Positions 33,811-42,373 of a stretch of 64,000 nt of DNA are shown in pieces. The DNA comes from Akkermansiaceae bacterium. Lineage in GTDB: Bacteria; Verrucomicrobiota; Verrucomicrobiia; Verrucomicrobiales; DEV007. The notes under the pieces are model-generated. The model had not been told where the DNA came from. It did not search any database and saw nothing but the letters and a program-made list of their open reading frames with translations. Position 1 is the stretch's first letter; the number at the start of each line of letters is the position of its first letter. The DNA is taken from positions 1-64,000 of the forward strand of contig JACKQE010000010.1 of NCBI GenBank assembly GCA_024233005.1. The letters are read 5' to 3'. The translations under genes were made by a program, and so were the position numbers.

Positions 33811-33856
33811 CTGATTTTCCCGCCAAGCCGGATTCTATCCTGATTTTCCCTGCCAA
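33811..33856 (+). repeat. Direct repeat at the gyrB-gyrA junction
   Basis: CTGATTTTCCCGCCAA (33811-33826) recurs as CTGATTTTCCCTGCCAA (33840-33856), identical but for one inserted T. The pair fills nearly all of the short gyrB-gyrA gap, and the second copy ends just before the gyrA GTG where a Shine-Dalgarno would be. Confidence 0.8.
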
Positions 33857-33861
33857 ACGAC

Positions 33862-36567
33862 GTGTCTGACGAAACCCTTCCCACTCCTCCGCCTTCTTCC
33901 CCCGGCGGTCATATTTCGCCCATCAATGTGGCCGACGAGATGTCGCAGTCCTTCTTGGACTACTCCATGTCGGTCATCATTTCCCGCGCCCTGCCCGATG
34001 CGCGTGATGGGTTGAAGCCATCGCAACGGCGTCTCCTCTTTGCGATGCACCATGACCTGGGTCTGGCGCCGAACAAGAAACATCTCAAGTGCGCCCGTAT
34101 TGTCGGGGAAACGATGGGTAAATACCATCCGCACGGGGACCAGGCGATTTATCCCACCCTGGTCAACATGGCGCAACCCTGGAGCATGCGGGATCCCTTG
34201 GTGGACGGCCAGGGGAACTTCGGTTCGATGGAAGGCGATCCGCCTGCCGCGATGCGATACACCGAGGCCCGCCTGACGCATGTCGGTCAGATCATGATGA
34301 CCGACCTCGAAAAGGAAACGGTCGACTTCGTCACCAACTATGACGAGACGCACGAAGAGCCGACGGTCCTGCCGGCGGCGGTGCCGAATTTGCTCGTCAA
34401 CGGAGGCACCGGGATCGCCGTCGGGATGGCCACGAACATTCCTCCGCACAATCTGGGCGAGGTCATTGATGGCATTTGCGCGACCATCGACAATCCTTCC
34501 ATCACTCATGACGAACTTCGTCTCCTCATCAAGGGGCCGGACTTTCCCACGGGATGTACCATTCTCGGGCAGCGCGGGGTCCGGGACTACACCGCGACCG
34601 GACGGGGCAGCGTGCGCGTCCGAGGCCGCGCCGAGATCGTCGAGGAGGGGCGCCGGGAGCAGATCGTGATCACCGAGATCCCCTATGCGGTCAACCGGGC
34701 CACTCTGGTCACCCGAATCGCGGAGTTGGCCAACACCAAGGTCATTCCGGAAATTTCCGCCGTCCGTGACGAATCCGACGAAAACACCCGGGTGGTCGTC
34801 GATCTGAAAAAGGATTCGCGCGCCCAGGTGGTGCTGAACAACCTCTACAAGCACACCGCGCTGGAATCGACCTTCTCGGTCAACATGCTGGCGATCGATC
34901 ATCGCCGTCCCCGGCTCCTGTCGGTGAAGGATGCCATCCTCTGCTACATCGAGCACCGTCGCGAAGTCATTCTGCGCCGGACCCGTTATCTCCTCAAGAA
35001 GGCCGAAGAACAGGCGGAGAAACTGGAAGCGTATCTCCTGGCGCTGGGCAATCTGGACGACTTCATCCGGATGATCCGGGACTCGGCGAACCGGGAAGAA
35101 GCCAAGCGCAAGATCAAGGCGTTCACCTTTTCTCCTGAAGCGGTCGAAGCCCTTGGCATCATGGTGCGAGACCAGGCGAGCATGCGGATTGAGCCGGGTC
35201 GTTATGTTTTCACGGACAAACAGGTCGACCACATTCTCGAACTCCGCCTCTACCAGTTGACCGGACTGGAGCGCGACAAGATCAAGTCGGAATACGACTC
35301 GATCCTGGAAAACATCAAGGACCTCCTCGATATCATCGCCCGGGAAGCCCGCGTGCTGCAGATCATCAAGGACGAGCTCCTCGAGGTCAAGTCGAAGTAT
35401 GCCACGCCTCGGCGGACGGATTTTCAGAACGATGACAGCGAGATCAACATCATCGATCTCATCGCGAACGACGCCAACATCATCACGATCACCCATCGGG
35501 GCTACATCAAGCGGACTCCCACCAGCGAATACCGCACCCAGAACCGCGGAGGCAAGGGGCTCAAGGGCATGGAAACCCGGGAGGCCATGGGGGAAGACCT
35601 CGAGGGCGATTTCGTGGAGCATCTGTTTGCGGCCACCGCCCACGACTATCTCATGTTTTTCACGAACACGGGGCGGGTCTTCGTTGAACGGGTCTACCAG
35701 ATTCCCGAAGGCAGTCGGACGGCCATGGGCAGATCGATCAAAAACCTGCTCAATCTCCAACCAACCGAAAAGATCGCGGCCACGCTGCGCATCGACGGCG
35801 ATCCCGGAGGTGACAAGGACAAAACCTTCGTGCCCCACTTCCACATTGTCTTCGCGACCCGTGACGGCACGGTGAAGAAGACCAATCTGGCCGAATTCCG
35901 GAACATCCGGCGTGACGGCATCATCGCGATCAAGATCGAGGAGGGCAATGACCTCATCGACGTGAAACTGACTTCCGGTGAAGACGAGATCGTTTTCGTC
36001 ACCAACCGCGGACTCAGCCTCCGTTGTAATGAAGGGCAGGTCCGGGACATGGGGCGGAATTCCCGCGGGGTCATGGGCATTCGACCAGGCAAGGGCGACT
36101 ACGTGGTCGCGTTGGCCGTGGTGGTGCCGGACGCCCAGTTGCTCGTGGTCAGCGAAAACGGAATCGGCAAGCAGACTCCGTTCGAAGATTACCGGGTCCA
36201 ATCGCGCGGGGGTAAGGGCATCATCACCATGAAGACGACTGACAAGACAGGCAAGGTCGTGGGCGCTCTTGTGGTCCGGGAAGATGATGAAATCATGCTC
36301 ATGACCAACGCCGGCCAGAGTGTCCGCATCCGTGTCGCCGAGATCCGGACCGCCGGACGGAACACCATGGGAGTCAAGCTCATGAATCTGCGGACCGGCG
36401 AAACGATCCAGGATGTCGCCAAGGTCGTCAGTGATGGCGAGGAGGACAGCGACGAAATCCTCCAAGGCTTGCCCGATGGCGGGGAAGTGATCGAGGATGA
36501 TTCCGCGGTCACCGAGGATTTTGAGGATCCGTCGGATGCCGACGACGGCAGCGGCGAAGAAGAATGA
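33862..36567 (+). CDS. gyrA: DNA gyrase subunit A
   Basis: DNA breakage-reunion subunit, 901 residues, GTG start. N-terminal core with 'SQSFLDYSMSVIISRALPDARDGLKPSQRRLL', the quinolone region 'KYHPHGDQAIYP', and catalytic Tyr133 in 'PAAMRYTEARLT'. The C-terminal beta-pinwheel carries two GyrA-box-like motifs, 'QNRGGKG' and 'QSRGGKG', the latter giving gyrase-type wrapping. The last 40 or so residues form a very acidic tail, which in E. coli GyrA tunes DNA wrapping. The residues at the E. coli Ser83 and Asp87 positions are Gln94 and Pro98. It is co-directional with gyrB and ends before a convergent lipoprotein gene. Confidence 0.97.
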   Translation: MSDETLPTPPPSSPGGHISPINVADEMSQSFLDYSMSVIISRALPDARDGLKPSQRRLLFAMHHDLGLAPNKKHLKCARIVGETMGKYHPHGDQAIYPTLVNMAQPWSMRDPLVDGQGNFGSMEGDPPAAMRYTEARLTHVGQIMMTDLEKETVDFVTNYDETHEEPTVLPAAVPNLLVNGGTGIAVGMATNIPPHNLGEVIDGICATIDNPSITHDELRLLIKGPDFPTGCTILGQRGVRDYTATGRGSVRVRGRAEIVEEGRREQIVITEIPYAVNRATLVTRIAELANTKVIPEISAVRDESDENTRVVVDLKKDSRAQVVLNNLYKHTALESTFSVNMLAIDHRRPRLLSVKDAILCYIEHRREVILRRTRYLLKKAEEQAEKLEAYLLALGNLDDFIRMIRDSANREEAKRKIKAFTFSPEAVEALGIMVRDQASMRIEPGRYVFTDKQVDHILELRLYQLTGLERDKIKSEYDSILENIKDLLDIIAREARVLQIIKDELLEVKSKYATPRRTDFQNDDSEINIIDLIANDANIITITHRGYIKRTPTSEYRTQNRGGKGLKGMETREAMGEDLEGDFVEHLFAATAHDYLMFFTNTGRVFVERVYQIPEGSRTAMGRSIKNLLNLQPTEKIAATLRIDGDPGGDKDKTFVPHFHIVFATRDGTVKKTNLAEFRNIRRDGIIAIKIEEGNDLIDVKLTSGEDEIVFVTNRGLSLRCNEGQVRDMGRNSRGVMGIRPGKGDYVVALAVVVPDAQLLVVSENGIGKQTPFEDYRVQSRGGKGIITMKTTDKTGKVVGALVVREDDEIMLMTNAGQSVRIRVAEIRTAGRNTMGVKLMNLRTGETIQDVAKVVSDGEEDSDEILQGLPDGGEVIEDDSAVTEDFEDPSDADDGSGEEE

Positions 36568-36606
36568 CCCTCCGCCAGGTCAACCTTCTCCTTTTGGAGC
36601 CGAGGC

Positions 36607-36984
36607 TCAATGGGGAGAGGGAGCCGGGGGGAGTGCTCCGGGATTTTCGAAGAAAATGTAGTTCGTCGCGTAGTCGCTGAACTCGAAATACACCTGTTTC
36701 TCCGCCCCATCCTTGAGGCCATTCAAATTGGCATCGAGCACGCCGTATCCGAAGCGGTAAGGGCGGGCGGCGGTGCCGTCCGTCGCGGTGGCGGTGGTCA
36801 GTTTGTCTATGTTGATGAAACGGCGCACGAGATGGCCCCCATCATAGATTTCCAACACGCCATTGGTGCCGGTCCAGTTCTGCACGGCTCGGCCAAACCG
36901 GTTTTGGGTTTCCTGGGTACACCCTGAGAGGGCGGCCCATGCCAGCCACAACCAGATGGCCTTTCGAAATAAAGAATGGGGCAT
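36607..36984 (-). CDS. Hypothetical lipoprotein downstream of the DUF1553 protein
   Basis: About 125 residues with a lipoprotein signal 'WLAWAALSGC' (Cys22). The mature part has 'GVLEIYDGGHLVRRFINIDKL' and 'RFGYGVLDANLNGLKDGAEKQVYFEF', a small beta-rich domain that I do not recognise but that looks conserved and globular. It starts 30 bp after the DUF1553 gene stop, so it is probably in the same operon. The ATG at 36984 places the signal peptide correctly; the open frame reaches 37011. Confidence 0.7.
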   Translation of the reverse strand: MPHSLFRKAIWLWLAWAALSGCTQETQNRFGRAVQNWTGTNGVLEIYDGGHLVRRFINIDKLTTATATDGTAARPYRFGYGVLDANLNGLKDGAEKQVYFEFSDYATNYIFFENPGALPPAPSPH

Positions 36985-37014
36985 GCGCCAAGTTCCGGGG
37001 AAGTGACGCATCCG

Positions 37015-39912
37015 TCAATCCACGAAAACGGCTTCATTGGTGCACAGCAGAGCCTGCGCATAGGCCTGCCAGGCATCCATGACGGTTTGAGGACCGGAAA
37101 ACTCCGTGGTGAAATCCCAGAGGGTTTTGGCGCCATCCAACTGCTGGATGCTGGGAGCCCACCCGAAACTGTCATTGTTCGTGTCTCCCCGGGCATCGAT
37201 TGCGAAATCCACATTCTGTCCCTTGGTGACGGCGATTTCCTGGGTCAATACGGGGAGTTCCTTCTGCTTGGCCGTCAGCGTTTCTTCTCGAAGCACCTGG
37301 TTTCCGAGGAGAAGCCTCCAGCGGATCCCGTCGCCCAAGTTCACCGCCGGACGTGTCAATTTGCCAGTGATCCGGATGCGCATGTTCCCGGGGGCGGTCC
37401 AGCGAACCACGGCGGCATTCAGTTCGCCGTTCCCCGGGTGGCTGCCGCCGGTGCGCGTCCAATTGAGATAACTGCGGGGATCGTTCGTCACTGGAAAGCG
37501 GTCTCCGATCTGCCAGCGGTCCCCGGACCAATGGGGCATGGCCTGGAAGACGGCCTTCTTTTCCACCGAGTTCCAACCGCCGTAGCCGTATTGCCAAGTG
37601 GAAAGGGTCTGTTGGTTGGTTCTGCCGGCCGCCGTTTTGACGTAGGAATCGATGAATGCCAGTCCCATTTGTGTTTCGTCGGAGTCCGGATCACGCGCGA
37701 AAACAGCCCGGTTCATGGATCGGATTTTGTCCACCGGGTTCGACGATGCCACCACGTCGGGGCGGTCCAGGAGTGCCCTGGCCTGGGCCTTGAAAAAGTC
37801 GCTATTGAGGGCAAAGAGCGCCTGCATGGGAATGGTGGTCCGCTGGCGTTTGCCGGTGTGCTCCTGCGGATTGGCGAAATCAAAATGCCGGAACACCGGA
37901 TCCAGGTTTTGCCGATCGATGAAGGCATAGAGGGTCCGGCGCCGGGAAAAGGGAGGCTTGAATAGATCCTCCCCGCGGCCTCCGATCCGAGGGTCGAGCA
38001 GACCGGTGGCCGTGAGCATCGAATCCCGGAGGGTCTCGAAATCAAGCCGGCGGCGCGGCATTTCCCAGAGCAGTCGGTTTTCGGGATCAATGGGCTGGCA
38101 GGTTTCGGGATGAGGATGGGAGGAGGAGCGCTGGTAGGCTTCTGACGTCACGATCAATTTGTGAAGTGATTTGAGCGACCACCCCTGATCCATGAACCAA
38201 GAGGCCAGCCAGTCGAGGAGTTCCGGATGGGTGGGATGCTCCCCCTGAACACCGAAGTCACTCACTGACCTCACGAGACCTTCGCCGAAATGGTGCATCC
38301 AGACCCGGTTCACCATCACCCTGGCGGTCAGGGGGTTGTCCCGGGCCACAATTGCCTTGCCCAACTCCAGCCTGCCACTTCCTTGGGTGAAGGTGGTCGG
38401 TCGTCCGGCGCTTGCGATGGCGAGGAATCCCCGGGGCGCGACCTCACCCCGGCGCGAGGCATTGCCCCGAATGAAGACCTGTTGGTTGATCATGGTCGGT
38501 CGGTCTTTCACGATCAAAGCGCGGTCTGCTTCCATGGCGGAATCGGCCACGTATTTGTCGACATCCCGCTGCAGTTCGGAGAGCTTTTTCCTTTGTTCCC
38601 GGGGTAGTTTGGCCATCATGGCGGCTCGGTTTTGGGCCAGTTGGGGATTTTCCTTGGCGATGGTTTCGAACTGCGGTGCCAGGAAATCATCGACAACCTT
38701 TTGCTTTTTCGCGAGTTCCGTCTGGTAGGCCTCGTATTCCGGACCCTCCGGTTGGCAGCCGATGACGGGCAATTCGGGGCGCGCCGGTTCGACCGAATTG
38801 AGTAGAACTCCATAGAGTCCGTAATATTCCTTGGTCGAGATCGGGTCGAACTTGTGGTCATGGCACCGCGCGCAGGCAATCGTCAATCCCATGGTTCCGC
38901 GGAAGATGGTGTCGAGTCGATCATCAAAGATTTCCTCCTGAGTTCCGTTTTTGCTCAAGGTGAGAAAGCCGAGAGCGGCGAGCTGGGTTTTCTCATCGCT
39001 CTTCCAGTCCACCATTTGATCTGCCGCGACCTGGTACATGAGGAATTGATCGTAGGGAAGATCACGATTGAAGGACTCGATCAGCCAGTCGCGATAGGTG
39101 TGAGAGAAAATGAAGCGTCTTTCCCGGCCTCCCGCTTCGTAGCCTTTGGTGTCGGAATACCGGGCGACATCCATCCAATGTCTGGCCCAACGTTCCCCAT
39201 AAGCGGGGGAACCCAGCAGCCTCTCGACCAACCGCTCCCAGGCATCGCGGTTGGTGTCGGCGACAAATGCCTGAATGTCTTGATAAGTGGGCTGCAGCCC
39301 CAGCAAATCGATGTTGAGCCGGCGGTAGAGGGTGGCGGGATCCGCCTCCGGTGCCGGTTCCAAGCCCGCTTTGGCCAGCGCGGCATTCAAAAAACGATCA
39401 ATCGGATTGCCGTCACCGGCGGGGATTTCCACTTTCCGGAGGGGTTGATAGGCCCAATGGGTCTTGGGATCGATCTTGGCCGGGGCCTTTTCCGCCGGCC
39501 AAGGAAGGCCTTGGCGGATCCATTCGGCCAGGGCGGCAATTTCTTTGGGCTGAAGTCGGGGCCCTTTGTCTGGCATTTTGGGCACTTCCACCCCCCCGAT
39601 TGTTTCGCCGGTGTGCCGAACGGCATGAAGCAGCACGCTCCGGTCCGGATTCTCCAAATCCACCACGGGCCGGTAATCGCTCCCTTTCAGCACCCCGTCC
39701 CTTGAGTCGAGGCGCAAGCCGAGTTTGGCCGATGTCGCTCCGTGGCACTTCTGGCAATTCTCCACCAGCAGAGGTCGCACGTCGCGCTCGAAAAACGCGA
39801 TCTGATCTTTGGTGAAGGCGGGGGGCTCTGCGGCCTGGGTGACGGCGCAGAACGCCAAGGAAACCAAGGGGAGCCAACCAAAGCAGGGAGGCTGAGCGGT
39901 AAAACGTGACAT
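37015..39912 (-). CDS. PSCyt1-DUF1549-DUF1553 secreted cytochrome protein
   Basis: About 965 residues, typical of Planctomycetota and Verrucomicrobiota. A signal peptide is followed by a PSCyt1 domain with heme motif CQKCH (53-57) and 'MPDKGPRLQPKEIAALAEWIRQG', then DUF1549 ('IDRFLNAALAKAGLEPAPEAD', 'RWARHWMDVARYSDTKGYE') and DUF1553 ('FIRGNASRRGEVAPRGFLAI', 'NRVWMHHFGEGLVRSVSDFGVQGE'). Before the closing 'AQALLCTNEAVFVD', normally the end of DUF1553, about 150 residues resembling a beta-sandwich (CBM-like) are inserted. The usual DUF1501 partner gene is missing. Proposed roles involve periplasmic electron transfer coupled to polysaccharide breakdown; the reaction is unknown. Confidence 0.92.
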   Translation of the reverse strand: MSRFTAQPPCFGWLPLVSLAFCAVTQAAEPPAFTKDQIAFFERDVRPLLVENCQKCHGATSAKLGLRLDSRDGVLKGSDYRPVVDLENPDRSVLLHAVRHTGETIGGVEVPKMPDKGPRLQPKEIAALAEWIRQGLPWPAEKAPAKIDPKTHWAYQPLRKVEIPAGDGNPIDRFLNAALAKAGLEPAPEADPATLYRRLNIDLLGLQPTYQDIQAFVADTNRDAWERLVERLLGSPAYGERWARHWMDVARYSDTKGYEAGGRERRFIFSHTYRDWLIESFNRDLPYDQFLMYQVAADQMVDWKSDEKTQLAALGFLTLSKNGTQEEIFDDRLDTIFRGTMGLTIACARCHDHKFDPISTKEYYGLYGVLLNSVEPARPELPVIGCQPEGPEYEAYQTELAKKQKVVDDFLAPQFETIAKENPQLAQNRAAMMAKLPREQRKKLSELQRDVDKYVADSAMEADRALIVKDRPTMINQQVFIRGNASRRGEVAPRGFLAIASAGRPTTFTQGSGRLELGKAIVARDNPLTARVMVNRVWMHHFGEGLVRSVSDFGVQGEHPTHPELLDWLASWFMDQGWSLKSLHKLIVTSEAYQRSSSHPHPETCQPIDPENRLLWEMPRRRLDFETLRDSMLTATGLLDPRIGGRGEDLFKPPFSRRRTLYAFIDRQNLDPVFRHFDFANPQEHTGKRQRTTIPMQALFALNSDFFKAQARALLDRPDVVASSNPVDKIRSMNRAVFARDPDSDETQMGLAFIDSYVKTAAGRTNQQTLSTWQYGYGGWNSVEKKAVFQAMPHWSGDRWQIGDRFPVTNDPRSYLNWTRTGGSHPGNGELNAAVVRWTAPGNMRIRITGKLTRPAVNLGDGIRWRLLLGNQVLREETLTAKQKELPVLTQEIAVTKGQNVDFAIDARGDTNNDSFGWAPSIQQLDGAKTLWDFTTEFSGPQTVMDAWQAYAQALLCTNEAVFVD

Positions 39913-40082
39913 TCGAAAAACTGGAAATCGGGGGGCGGTTCAGCGTACCGTTGCTTCGACGGATTGAAACCCGCGTCATTGCGCGGTTCCAGCAGTTTTT
40001 TGCGGGATTTGGGTCTGTGGAGAGTGCCGAAACGTCTCGTTTGGAAGATTCCATTGGCCCGGCGTCGCCGGGCTCAGCAGAA

Positions 40083-42239
40083 TCAAGGTCGATATGCCGC
40101 AGGACCAACGGTTGAGGGGTCAAACACCGGAACTCCCAGAGAAAGGGCGGGAGATCCCGCCGCAAAGCGGAAATCATTGGCTCCCGGATCCACGAATTGA
40201 GGATTGGCCTCAAGGCTGCCGGTCTCCTTGCCTGATGCCTGCAGGGTCTGCAAGTGATCCTGAGCCCAGTTTTTCAGCGCGGTGTTCCAGTAGAGATTGT
40301 TCGCTGACTCGGCATCAGCATAGCGCACGGGAGGCATCAAACGCCCGGCTTTTTTCCAAGGCATGGTGTGTTCAAACAAAATCGGGGTCCGCGGCTCCAC
40401 GGCCACCAGGGCATTGCCGGAGATCACCGACCCCGCCACGGAGTCCCCAGTGAGGACCCAGAAACCTCTTTGGAAGAGACTTCGGCTGCCTTCGGGAGTC
40501 TTGGAAAGAAGCGCGAAAACAGTGTTTCCGGTGATGGTGGTGCGGCCTTTGAAGATGAAACCTTCCCCGCAAACCCGAGCGATGAGATTGCGGTCGAAAA
40601 TGACGTCATTCTGATCGTCATCGCTCCGCAGGGCGGCGTTCATGCCTGTGGCCGGGATGTCGTGGATGAAGTTCGCCGACACCAGATTGCCGCCTCCGGC
40701 GCCGGACAAGTAGATGGCGTTGCCATCCGCCAGCCTTTCCATGACATGGTGAATGTCGTTGCGCGAAATCTCGTTCTGACGCGCATGAAGCAGCGGTTCG
40801 CGGTCCTGCCAGGTGCGTCCGGTTTCCTCCAGGCGCAGCAGCATGTCGTCCCAACGGATGGTGCGGCTGCTTTCCCCGTTTCCCGAGACATCGATTTGCG
40901 TCCGCCCGGACACCACGATGCCACAGTAGGGCAGGTGGTGGAGATGGTTGTTGAGGATGCGGTTGTGACCGCTTTGCCAGACCATGATGCCGGGGGAATG
41001 CCACCATTCAGTCCCAAGGTGGTGGAGATGGTTGGCGGCAAGGAGGTTGTCGCGGTTGACGTCCTTGAATCCCAGGCCGTAGCCGGCGAGGAGAATGCCG
41101 CAGCCTCCCAGCCGGGCGAACTCATTCCCAACCACCTGATTGTTCCTGGCATGAAGGTCGAGCCGCAGACCGGCAGCTCCGGCATCCGTGAAGCGGCAGT
41201 GCTCGAGGACACAGGTTTCGGCGGCCTTCAATCTCACCATGGCCGTTGGCCGGTCGTGCCTCTCCCAATCATGTTGGAGTCCCCGGCCGGTTTTGTCCTG
41301 CTCCCAGGCATAGCGGTTGGCCCCTGTGAAGGTAAGACCGGAAAGCCGGATGCTGCGGACAGGATCATCCTCCAAGGCCGTTTCGTCGATCCGCCCCTCC
41401 ACCCGGATCAATTCCGTCAGCCGGGCAATGGTGATGTCGCCCGGTCTTTTGGGAAAGGAACTTCCGTTGGGAGGTATTAAGTGGAGGGTCCGATCTTCCC
41501 GACGATAGAGCCATTCGCCGGGTTCATCGAGGACTTCGGGGGCATTTTCGATCCAAGCGGTTCCCTGGGGAAACCGCCCGAATGCGGGCGCTTTGAGAGG
41601 ATAGGTGGGAGGTATGGCGCTTTTGAAAAGCCCCGATTCTGCGTCGATTTCTGACCAGGGCAGCAGTTGCAGGCTCCACGGAAATTGGGGAATCATTCGT
41701 AATTCCGATCCCAGGCTGCGGCTCATAAGGGAGGCCTGAGGCGGAGGCAGGTAGGTATAAGGCCCGCCGACGGCCCTTCGCAGGTGGTAGTGGGAGGAGC
41801 GAGCGGGTTCCCCGACGGGGGAGAATCCCGGGCCTCTGGCCCGTTGCAGGGCTCTGCCGAGGTGAAACACCGACCTGGGCTCGGGCCAGTCGGGCGGGAT
41901 CCCGGTCATCCAGGCTGCCGCCACCAGTGACGAAGGCGTCCAGGATCCGGGGGACGGCCAGGCTCCGCTGATGATCGGGGTGGCCTGTGGAGACGCCAAT
42001 AATTGGGTGCCGGAGTCCTCCCGACTCAGGACCAAAGTATGGTCCAAGGTGAAAATACCCTCCTGCAGCCTCAAAATGAAGGGGCCATCCAATCCCTGCT
42101 GTCTGAGTTGGCGAAGCCTCCGGAGTCCCTCAGAAATGTTGGCCAGCGGGGCCTCCGGGGATCCCGTGGCCAAATCACTCCCACTCGGGGAGACATAGAT
42201 TTCGGCACCTCCAGCCAAGGCCGGGAGGCAGGCCGGCAC
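40083..42239 (-). CDS. Secreted right-handed beta-helix (pectate lyase-like) protein
   Basis: About 718 residues. After 'GGAEIYVSPSGSDLATGSPEAPLANISEGLRRLR', the usual opening of secreted parallel beta-helix proteins, come Asn/His-rich rungs such as 'NLLAANHLHHLG', 'NRILNNHLHHLPYCGIVVSG' and 'NEISRNDIHHV', the pattern of CASH/NosD-type polysaccharide-acting enzymes. The substrate is unknown. The start is unresolved: the frame is open to an ATG at 42455 that overlaps ccsA, but the intervening sequence lacks a good signal peptide. GTG at 42239, just after a tiny 26-codon frame, is the only standard start close to the domain. A frameshift at the T7 run (42286-42292) is possible. Confidence 0.8.
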   Translation of the reverse strand: MPACLPALAGGAEIYVSPSGSDLATGSPEAPLANISEGLRRLRQLRQQGLDGPFILRLQEGIFTLDHTLVLSREDSGTQLLASPQATPIISGAWPSPGSWTPSSLVAAAWMTGIPPDWPEPRSVFHLGRALQRARGPGFSPVGEPARSSHYHLRRAVGGPYTYLPPPQASLMSRSLGSELRMIPQFPWSLQLLPWSEIDAESGLFKSAIPPTYPLKAPAFGRFPQGTAWIENAPEVLDEPGEWLYRREDRTLHLIPPNGSSFPKRPGDITIARLTELIRVEGRIDETALEDDPVRSIRLSGLTFTGANRYAWEQDKTGRGLQHDWERHDRPTAMVRLKAAETCVLEHCRFTDAGAAGLRLDLHARNNQVVGNEFARLGGCGILLAGYGLGFKDVNRDNLLAANHLHHLGTEWWHSPGIMVWQSGHNRILNNHLHHLPYCGIVVSGRTQIDVSGNGESSRTIRWDDMLLRLEETGRTWQDREPLLHARQNEISRNDIHHVMERLADGNAIYLSGAGGGNLVSANFIHDIPATGMNAALRSDDDQNDVIFDRNLIARVCGEGFIFKGRTTITGNTVFALLSKTPEGSRSLFQRGFWVLTGDSVAGSVISGNALVAVEPRTPILFEHTMPWKKAGRLMPPVRYADAESANNLYWNTALKNWAQDHLQTLQASGKETGSLEANPQFVDPGANDFRFAAGSPALSLGVPVFDPSTVGPAAYRP

Positions 42240-42241
42240 GA

Positions 42242-42322
42242 TCAGCCTTTGAGCAAATACGCGAAAGCTCCGGCTCCAACGAGCAAAAAAACGAGGGCGA
42301 CAAGGATTCCAAATAAGATCAT
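42242..42322 (-). CDS. Possible 26-residue hydrophobic peptide
   Basis: ATG to TGA, 26 codons: a single hydrophobic helix (ILFGILVALVFLLVGAGAFA) ending 'YLLKG'. It lies between the ccsA stop and the beta-helix gene and ends two bases before that gene's candidate GTG. It could be a genuine small membrane protein of the cytochrome maturation operon, the misplaced signal peptide of the beta-helix protein, or chance. It has no Shine-Dalgarno, but few genes here do. Confidence 0.3.
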   Translation of the reverse strand: MILFGILVALVFLLVGAGAFAYLLKG

Positions 42323-42373
42323 GGCGGGACTGGCAGAAAGTGAAAGAACCTTTGGCGCATCCGGGGCTCCTTT

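Noticed and set aside
31118..33856. A 912-codon open frame antisense to gyrB
   Set aside because: It mirrors gyrB codon structure (high GC in the third position keeps the opposite strand open) and contains no recognisable domain. The same holds for the 876-codon frame antisense to gyrA (33835-36465).
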